64,000 nucleotides of DNA, from contig NZ_LGHP01000001.1 of NCBI RefSeq assembly GCF_001280845.1, forward strand, positions 739,905 through 803,904, given 5' to 3'. Of the stretch, positions 59,121 through 64,000 are shown piece after piece. Position numbers and translations under genes: made by a program. Every line of letters begins with the position of its first letter. Position 1 is the first letter of the stretch. The notes under the pieces were generated by a model that saw only the letters and a program-made list of their open reading frames with translations, was not told the DNA's origin and made no database searches. Source of the DNA: Bacillus sp. FJAT-28004 (GTDB lineage: Bacteria > Bacillota > Bacilli > Paenibacillales > Paenibacillaceae).

Positions 59121-60314
59121 ATGAGTAACATACCTAAAATCGTTATTCTTGGCGCAGGCTACGGCGGCATTTTGACCGCACTTCGTCTGCAAAAAGAATT
59201 AAATTACAATGAAGCTGACGTTACGTTAGTTAATAAACATGATTACCACTATATTACAACACATCTCCATATGCCAGCGGCAGGCACCGATAATCCGGAA
59301 AATGCGCGGGTAAGCATCTCTAAATTGATCGATGAATTTAAAATTGATTTCGTGAAATCGACGGTCGTTCAAATTCGTCCGCAAGATAAAAAAGTTATTC
59401 TCGAAGACGGCACGTTGTCTTATGATTATCTGGTTATTGGTCTTGGTGGCGAGCCTGAGACTTTCGGAATCCCAGGCTTAGGCGAACATGCAATGAATAT
59501 CCGCAGCATCAACTCGGTTCGTTTAATTCGTGAGCATATTGAGTACCAATTCGCTCGTTTCAAACGTGAGCCGCATCGTACGGATTATTTGACGTTTGTT
59601 GTTGGCGGTGCAGGCTTCACAGGAATTGAGTTTGTTGGTGAGCTTTCTGACCGTATCCCTGAACTGTGCAAGCAATTTGACGTTGATCCTGCGCTTGTAA
59701 AAGTCTACAACATCGAAGCGGCACCAACGGCGCTGCCAGGCTTTGATCCTGAACTCGTAGAGTACGGGATGGATGTATTGACCAAGAAGGGCGTAACATT
59801 CCGTATTGGCACAGCAATTAAGGAGTGCTCGCCAGAGGGTGTAATCGTTGGCGAAGGCGAAGAGATCAAATCGGCTACCGTGATCTGGACTGGCGGTATT
59901 CGTGGCAATCGTCTAATAGAAGAAGCAGGCTTCGAAACGATGCGCGGACGCGTGAAGGTTGATGAATTCCTTCGCTCCCCGAGCAATGAGAACATTTATA
60001 TCGTTGGCGATAACTCGCTGATGTTCAACCCAGAAGGCCGTCCATATCCGCCGACTGCTCAAATCGCGATGCAGCAAGGTGTCGTATGTGCGCATAACCT
60101 TGTCGCTTCCATTCGCAATCAACCGCCGAAGAGCTTCACGTTCAGCAACAAAGGAACGGTAGCATCACTAGGCAAAGGCGAAGCAATCGGAGTTGCTTTT
60201 GGCAAAAAATATAAAGGTCGCGTAGCAGCTTGGCTGAAAAAAGCGATCGACCTTCGTTACCTGTTCATTATCGGCGGAATCTCGCTCGTTCTTCGTAAAG
60301 GGAAGTTTCTATAA
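59121..60314 (+). CDS. Type II NADH dehydrogenase (Ndh/YumB)
   Basis: 397 residues. FAD motif 'IVILGAGYGGILTALRL', NADH motif 'LTFVVGGAGFTGIEFVGEL' and second FAD motif 'ENIYIVGDNSLMF' are complete, with 'PPTAQIAMQQG' that contacts the quinone side. The C-terminal 'WLKKAIDLRYLFIIGGISLVLRK' is the amphipathic helix that binds the membrane. It passes electrons from NADH to menaquinone without pumping protons. It may be controlled by Rex through the box at 59060. The next gene overlaps its stop (TAATG). Confidence 0.92.
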   Translation: MSNIPKIVILGAGYGGILTALRLQKELNYNEADVTLVNKHDYHYITTHLHMPAAGTDNPENARVSISKLIDEFKIDFVKSTVVQIRPQDKKVILEDGTLSYDYLVIGLGGEPETFGIPGLGEHAMNIRSINSVRLIREHIEYQFARFKREPHRTDYLTFVVGGAGFTGIEFVGELSDRIPELCKQFDVDPALVKVYNIEAAPTALPGFDPELVEYGMDVLTKKGVTFRIGTAIKECSPEGVIVGEGEEIKSATVIWTGGIRGNRLIEEAGFETMRGRVKVDEFLRSPSNENIYIVGDNSLMFNPEGRPYPPTAQIAMQQGVVCAHNLVASIRNQPPKSFTFSNKGTVASLGKGEAIGVAFGKKYKGRVAAWLKKAIDLRYLFIIGGISLVLRKGKFL

Positions 60315-60595
60315 TGAGACATTGCAGCGTACAAGTCCGCGGATTGCTAACCAGAGATGAGCTGGACCGTTACAATGCATTGATGGAAGTCGGCTCCTTC
60401 TTAGAATCGCAAAAACGATACGACTTGGCCTATACGGTGCAAAAGGAAGTAGACCTCCTTATTCAGCCGGCGATTGAACGGTTGAAGGACAAAGGTCGCG
60501 CTCGTGACCGGGCTACTCAAGAGTATCTGGAAGCGAAGCGGCTCGGGTTGGAAGAAGATGAGAACGACGAAGATGAAGAGGATACAGATCATTAA
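60314..60595 (+). CDS. Small acidic protein coupled to ndh, unknown function
   Basis: 93 residues, helical. It begins 'MRHCSVQVRGLLTRDELDRYN' and ends in a strongly acidic tail ('EEDENDEDEEDTDH'). I know no characterised family. The ATG overlaps the stop of the NADH dehydrogenase gene, so the two are translationally coupled and probably made in fixed ratio, which suggests a partner or assembly role (inference). Confidence 0.7.
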   Translation: MRHCSVQVRGLLTRDELDRYNALMEVGSFLESQKRYDLAYTVQKEVDLLIQPAIERLKDKGRARDRATQEYLEAKRLGLEEDENDEDEEDTDH

Positions 60596-60601
60596 TCATT
60601 T

Positions 60602-60658
60602 AGGCTTTCGCTAATGGGGCAGCGGCTATGCTGTTCCAGGGCGAAGGCATTTTTTTTA
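60602..60658 (+). terminator. Terminator of the ndh operon
   Basis: GCTTTCGC and GGGGCAGC segments pair with GCTGTTCC and GGGCGAAGGC, followed by eight T residues. Confidence 0.75.
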
Positions 60659-60710
60659 TCTCAAAAAACCATCATATGCGCCAGCAGCCAAGAAATCCCC
60701 CTCGCCAATA

Positions 60711-60758
60711 CGAAAAAAGCCCAAGCCTCATGAATGAGAGGCTCAGGCTTTTTTAAAA
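60711..60758. terminator. Terminator of hemQ (bidirectional)
   Basis: AAAAAAGCC and AGCCTC pair with GAGGCT and GGCTTTTTT around a six-base loop. Confidence 0.9.
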
Positions 60759-61505
60759 CTAAATTTTAAGAAATGTTTCGAATTTCTCGCTGTTCAAGAA
60801 ATTGCCGACATAAAAATCGCCGAACTCTGCGTAACGTGCGCTTACTTCATCGAAGCGCATTTCATAAATCAGCTTTTTGAATTGCAACGCATCGTCGGCG
60901 AAGAGTGTAACGCCCCATTCCCAGTTGTCGAAACCGACAGAGCCAGTAATGATTTGTTTCACTTTCCCTGCGTATTGACGTCCGATCATGCCGTGGCTGC
61001 GCATCAACGTTTTACGCTCGTCCATTGCGAGCATATACCAGTTGTCTTGTCCATCGCGGCGTTTGTTCATAGGATAGAAGCAAAGGTGATTTGCTTTAGG
61101 CAACGTCGGCTTCAGTCTAGCGATGATATCCGGGTTTTGCATCGGATCAGAGCCAGGTTGTGCCATGTAGTTGCTCAGTTCTACTATACTTACATACGAA
61201 TGCACCGGGTAAGTGAAGCTGGAGAACGTTGTTTTGTTGAACGCTGTTTCAAGCGCGTTAAGCTCTTCTAACGTTTCACGCAAATGCATGAATACGAAGT
61301 CTGCTTTTTGACCAACGATTGAATAAACAGCTGTACTGCCTTCTTTATTTTCCTCCACTGTGGTCCATTGCTGCAAAAACGTTTGCAGCTCGTCCAGCGC
61401 GCGGCTGCGTTCACTTTCATCGGCTAAGCGCCAAGCGGTCCAATCGACACTGCGGAAATCATGCAGCGCGTACCAGCCTTCTAATGTTTGTGCTGCTTCA
61501 CTCAT
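60759..61505 (-). CDS. hemQ: Coproheme decarboxylase HemQ
   Basis: 248 residues, chlorite-dismutase fold. The catalytic Tyr144 lies in '[11 protein letters not shown]' and the proximal heme His171 in '[10 protein letters not shown]', at the positions expected from Gram-positive HemQ (Tyr about 145, His about 172). '[16 protein letters not shown]' is also diagnostic. It converts coproheme III to heme b, the last step of the coproporphyrin-dependent pathway of monoderms. The ATG at 61505 has GAAGGGAG upstream; in-frame ATG codons further up do not belong to the family. Divergent from the YuiB-like gene. Confidence 0.92.
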   Translation of the reverse strand: MSEAAQTLEGWYALHDFRSVDWTAWRLADESERSRALDELQTFLQQWTTVEENKEGSTAVYSIVGQKADFVFMHLRETLEELNALETAFNKTTFSSFTYPVHSYVSIVELSNYMAQPGSDPMQNPDIIARLKPTLPKANHLCFYPMNKRRDGQDNWYMLAMDERKTLMRSHGMIGRQYAGKVKQIITGSVGFDNWEWGVTLFADDALQFKKLIYEMRFDEVSARYAEFGDFYVGNFLNSEKFETFLKI

Positions 61506-61669
61506 AGTATAAATGCTCCCTTCAAGCTCCATAATGATGCTGCAATCATTGTATCGTAATGAGGGTAGACTGAGCAAATGGCGGTCTTGTGACATTTGTC
61601 CGCATATAATTGACTTCCATCTTTCCATTAATTAAACTAATAAACGAGAGTCTGAAAGGGGAAGTTTGG

Positions 61670-61960
61670 ATGCTTCAATTAATTATTGCAACCGTGCTGT
61701 TTTTAGTTATGATGTTCGGCATTGGATTTATTTTGAATATGTTGTTGAAAACAACGTGGTTCCCAATATATTTATTTATTATCGCATTACTTGTATTAGG
61801 TATCTGGGCTCCTTGGGATCAATCAGCGTCAACGACGATTGAAAACTTTGCTCATTATACAGTCATCGACTACATACCCGTCATCGGAGCGCTAATCGGC
61901 GCATACGTTAGCGGATGGGCGATTCAAGCGCTTCGCAAGGGCGGCTACAAAATGTTTTAA
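61670..61960 (+). CDS. YuiB-family membrane protein
   Basis: 96 residues with three hydrophobic helices: about 2-24 ('LIIATVLFLVMMFGIGFILN'), 29-46 and 67-88 ('IPVIGALIGAYVSGWAIQAL'). Sequence and length match YuiB of Bacillus, whose gene is near yumB and yumC there too. No function is established. AAAGGGGAAG lies upstream of the ATG at 61670; the longer in-frame ORF from 61610 has no ribosome site. Confidence 0.8.
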   Translation: MLQLIIATVLFLVMMFGIGFILNMLLKTTWFPIYLFIIALLVLGIWAPWDQSASTTIENFAHYTVIDYIPVIGALIGAYVSGWAIQALRKGGYKMF

Positions 61961-62059
61961 GCCAAGCAAAAACGCCTTCAGCGTCCTCTGGATGCTGAAG
62001 TAGCTTTGACGAAGAAATATAAGATAAGCAGAAGCTAATAATATACTTTCTTATATTTT

Positions 62060-62092
62060 AAAAAAATCCCTCCTTCGGGGGATTTTTCTATT
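62060..62092 (+). terminator. Terminator after the YuiB-like gene
   Basis: AAAAATCCC/GGGGATTTTT stem with a TTCG-type tetraloop and a T-rich tail. Confidence 0.85.
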
Positions 62093-62163
62093 TTTCGACT
62101 CGTCCTGAACATCGGTTTTTATGTTAAAATGATAGAATGTTAGTTAAGGATGGAGCTGATGCT

Positions 62164-63696
62164 ATGCGCATCAATAATATATTGCAGTACACGGAACACC
62201 ACCGTTATTACATTTTTCGCGATTTTTCGCTAAGCAGCCTCGACTACAAAATGCTGTCGTTAATCTATCAGCCGATGATTGGTGCATTTGCCGTCGCATT
62301 TTACCAGCAGCTTTATCATGGTATTGCCGAAGGCACCTCAGGATACTCTTCTATTGAACCGCAGCGCAAGTTATTTCTTGGTTTAGGGCTGGAGATGAAC
62401 GAGCGCGGACGCAAGCATCTTATCGAGCAGGCATCGAAGCTGGAAGCTGTTGGTTTGCTGCAAACGTCACGATTAGGCGTCCCTGATAATGCCGATGTTA
62501 TTTATGAATATGAGCTGTCGCAGCCGTTGTCGCCAGTCGAATTTTTTCGCAATATGCATTTAACGATGCTGCTGCGCGATAAGGTCGGCAAATATGCGGT
62601 AATCTCGCTTCGAGAGTCATTTGGTGCCAGTGAACCGGATGAGCTGGCAGGGGCGAAATTAACGAAAGAAAATATTTCAGTGCCTTTCTATGAGCTGTTT
62701 AAGCTTAATATGCAATCCGTAGATAATGAGCTTGAGCAAGCGCTGACGGAGGTTGCGCCATCAAGGCAATCAGCCGTAAGGCCAGCACAAGCAACGGCAG
62801 GAATACCCTATGGCGAAATTATTTTGCGTTTTCCTCGTAATTCCGCAAACCGCCGCTTTGTTGAGCGACTGAGAAGCGATGAGGAACAACTATCTCAGGT
62901 GAATTACGTAGCTTATAAATATAATCTGGCCGTAGTTGATATTTGTCGTCTGCTTGATGAGGATGGTATTTTCGGTGAGAGCGGCGTGCTTAATGTTGAC
63001 GAGCTTCAGCTGCGTGCCAATCAGTTTTATAGGCAGGACAAGAAACGGGAAGGCGAACGTGAGCGAGCGCTGTCACGTACGAAAGTGATTGCAGATGAGG
63101 AAACCGTTGATCAAGAAGATTTGACGGAGGAATTCGAGGTACAGGAACAGCATTATTTGCAAGTTCCGAATCAGCTTAGTGGCCGCTGTGACGTTCAGCA
63201 ATATAACATGCTAATGAGAAATGAGCCTCATACACGGTTCCTTCAGCGCTTTTTCCCCGGCGCGGTACCGGATTGGATCGAACGTGTATTTGAACGCATT
63301 GACCTCAACTATAAATTAGCAGCCCCCGTTATAAATGTTCTCATTCATTATGTTATAGGTGCTAACGATGCGCAGCGTGTGACAAAAACCTTTTTGGATG
63401 CTGTGGCGTCGAACATGCTCGTGAAACAAATCGATACATTTGAGAAGGCTGTGCTTTATGTGAGAGAACAAGCCCAAGTGGAGCAGGATAAGGAGCGCCG
63501 CAAGGAAGCTGCGACCAGCTACGCGGGCGGAGGCTTCAACGGCTCGAAGGGCGGCTCTCGAAGCGGAGGCAACAGCAGGGGAACATCCCGCAAGCCTTCG
63601 ATTCCAATTGTACAGGAAAATCAATCTACCTCGGCAGTTTCAGCCGACGAGCTTGAAGAGCTGCTGAAGCTGGCTCGGAAATTAGACGGTAAATAA
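62164..63696 (+). CDS. dnaB: Replication initiation and membrane attachment protein DnaB
   Basis: 510 residues. 'YTEHHRYYIFRDFSLSSLDYKMLSLIYQPMIGA' opens the N-terminal winged-helix domain of Gram-positive DnaB, and 'PVINVLIHYVIGANDAQRVTKTFLDAVASNML' is the DnaB_2 (DnaD-like) domain near the C-terminus. A Gly/Ser-rich linker (about 455-480) precedes the tail. It works with DnaD and DnaI to load the DnaC helicase at oriC and at restart sites. GGAG lies 8 bases before the ATG at 62164. dnaI follows 18 bases downstream. Confidence 0.92.
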   Translation: MRINNILQYTEHHRYYIFRDFSLSSLDYKMLSLIYQPMIGAFAVAFYQQLYHGIAEGTSGYSSIEPQRKLFLGLGLEMNERGRKHLIEQASKLEAVGLLQTSRLGVPDNADVIYEYELSQPLSPVEFFRNMHLTMLLRDKVGKYAVISLRESFGASEPDELAGAKLTKENISVPFYELFKLNMQSVDNELEQALTEVAPSRQSAVRPAQATAGIPYGEIILRFPRNSANRRFVERLRSDEEQLSQVNYVAYKYNLAVVDICRLLDEDGIFGESGVLNVDELQLRANQFYRQDKKREGERERALSRTKVIADEETVDQEDLTEEFEVQEQHYLQVPNQLSGRCDVQQYNMLMRNEPHTRFLQRFFPGAVPDWIERVFERIDLNYKLAAPVINVLIHYVIGANDAQRVTKTFLDAVASNMLVKQIDTFEKAVLYVREQAQVEQDKERRKEAATSYAGGGFNGSKGGSRSGGNSRGTSRKPSIPIVQENQSTSAVSADELEELLKLARKLDGK

Positions 63697-63714
63697 AAAA
63701 GGCGGTGTAAGCAG

Positions 63715-64000
63715 ATGATGGAGTCAATGGGCGAATTGCTGAAGGCTTGGCCCTCCGGCAAAACTTTTACGGAAAAGGCGGAGCATAAGCTGACTGAGCT
63801 GCTTGCAGAACCGCTTGTAGAGAAGCTGCGGGTTAAATATCCGGATTTGGATGAGCAGACGATACGTCTTAATTTGAATCGGGTTTATCAATATGTTACG
63901 GAATACCGGAATTGCTCGAATTGCCCGGGTTTAGATAATTGTCCGAATGATTTCGAAGGACACTATACTCTGCTTAGCTCTGAAACGGTGAATGGGCTAA
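63715..64000 (+). CDS. dnaI: Primosomal protein DnaI, N-terminal part (partial)
   Basis: The first 95 codons are in the window; the gene runs off the end in an open frame. The N-terminal domain shows 'CSNCPGLDNCPNDFEG', the zinc-binding cysteine cluster of DnaI that regulates helicase binding. The AAA+ ATPase part is outside. AAAGGCGGTG precedes the ATG ATG start at 63715. The dnaB-dnaI order is that of Bacillus; DnaI is the helicase loader. Confidence 0.9.
   Translation, partial: MMESMGELLKAWPSGKTFTEKAEHKLTELLAEPLVEKLRVKYPDLDEQTIRLNLNRVYQYVTEYRNCSNCPGLDNCPNDFEGHYTLLSSETVNGL

Overview
The window looks like a chromosomal segment of a Paenibacillus-type, endospore-forming member of the Bacillales, with moderate GC. 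The evidence is the gene content: an Sda sporulation checkpoint protein, a YjcZ-type spore peptide, a YheC/D-like ATP-grasp protein, primosome genes dnaB-dnaI, coproheme decarboxylase HemQ, the futalosine menaquinone enzyme MqnE, a Bce-type peptide-detoxification module and YutI/YuzB/YutJ/YumB/YumC/YuiB homologues. Strong GGAGG-type ribosome sites and frequent TTG/GTG starts agree. I saw no rRNA, tRNA, CRISPR array, prophage or insertion sequence.

Layout. 1-6 kb: the end of a SCO-like gene, a toprim protein, a YjcZ peptide, an MFS exporter, a membrane/transglutaminase pair and a class B penicillin-binding protein. 6-9.8 kb: a four-gene Mn/Zn ABC importer behind a likely MntR operator. 9.9-22.5 kb: two duplicated orphan solute-binding lipoproteins around housekeeping genes (HAD phosphatase, DUF456, ThuA, MurJ/SpoVB-type flippase), then a response regulator, a histidine kinase with a duplicated sensor, a polysaccharide deacetylase lipoprotein and a stalk-domain lipoprotein. 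22.6-29.7 kb: thioredoxin, heme A synthase, a HEPN-like protein, a short-chain dehydrogenase, Fe-S carriers, a flavoprotein and MqnE. 30-37.2 kb: a GAF / NarL-type regulator / PAS kinase operon resembling nreABC, followed by a BceRS-BceAB-like module. 37-48.7 kb: collagen-like and FG-GAP-like proteins, oxidoreductases, a LuxR regulator, a saccharopine-dehydrogenase-like protein and a TioE-like MerR regulator divergent from a UvrA2-type ATPase. 48.8-49.9 kb: ruins of a siderophore transport locus. 50-56.8 kb: a lipoprotein-like gene, a metallophosphoesterase, topoisomerase III, a TetR/flavodoxin-fold operon and a YheC/D protein. 56.8-64 kb: a DnaA-box cluster and sda, a zinc-ribbon gene, YumC, YumB behind a Rex-like site, HemQ, YuiB, dnaB and the start of dnaI.

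The most interesting regulatory structure is a two-promoter regulon. Three TTAAG direct repeats with exact 11-bp spacing, and an identical distance to an almost identical -10 region, lie upstream of the second solute-binding lipoprotein and of the deacetylase lipoprotein. These genes flank an OmpR-type response regulator and a kinase whose sensor domain is an internal duplication. The first lipoprotein paralogue kept its coding sequence, its ribosome-site region and its terminator but lacks this promoter, so the duplication appears to have been followed by regulatory rewiring.

Other sites can be tied to named regulators from sequence alone: an NreC-like palindrome before the GAF/regulator/kinase operon, a BceR-like inverted repeat before bceAB, six DnaA boxes before sda, a TetR operator inside a promoter spacer, and MntR- and Rex-like boxes. 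Consensus sequences for these regulators are recalled from memory and were not searched.
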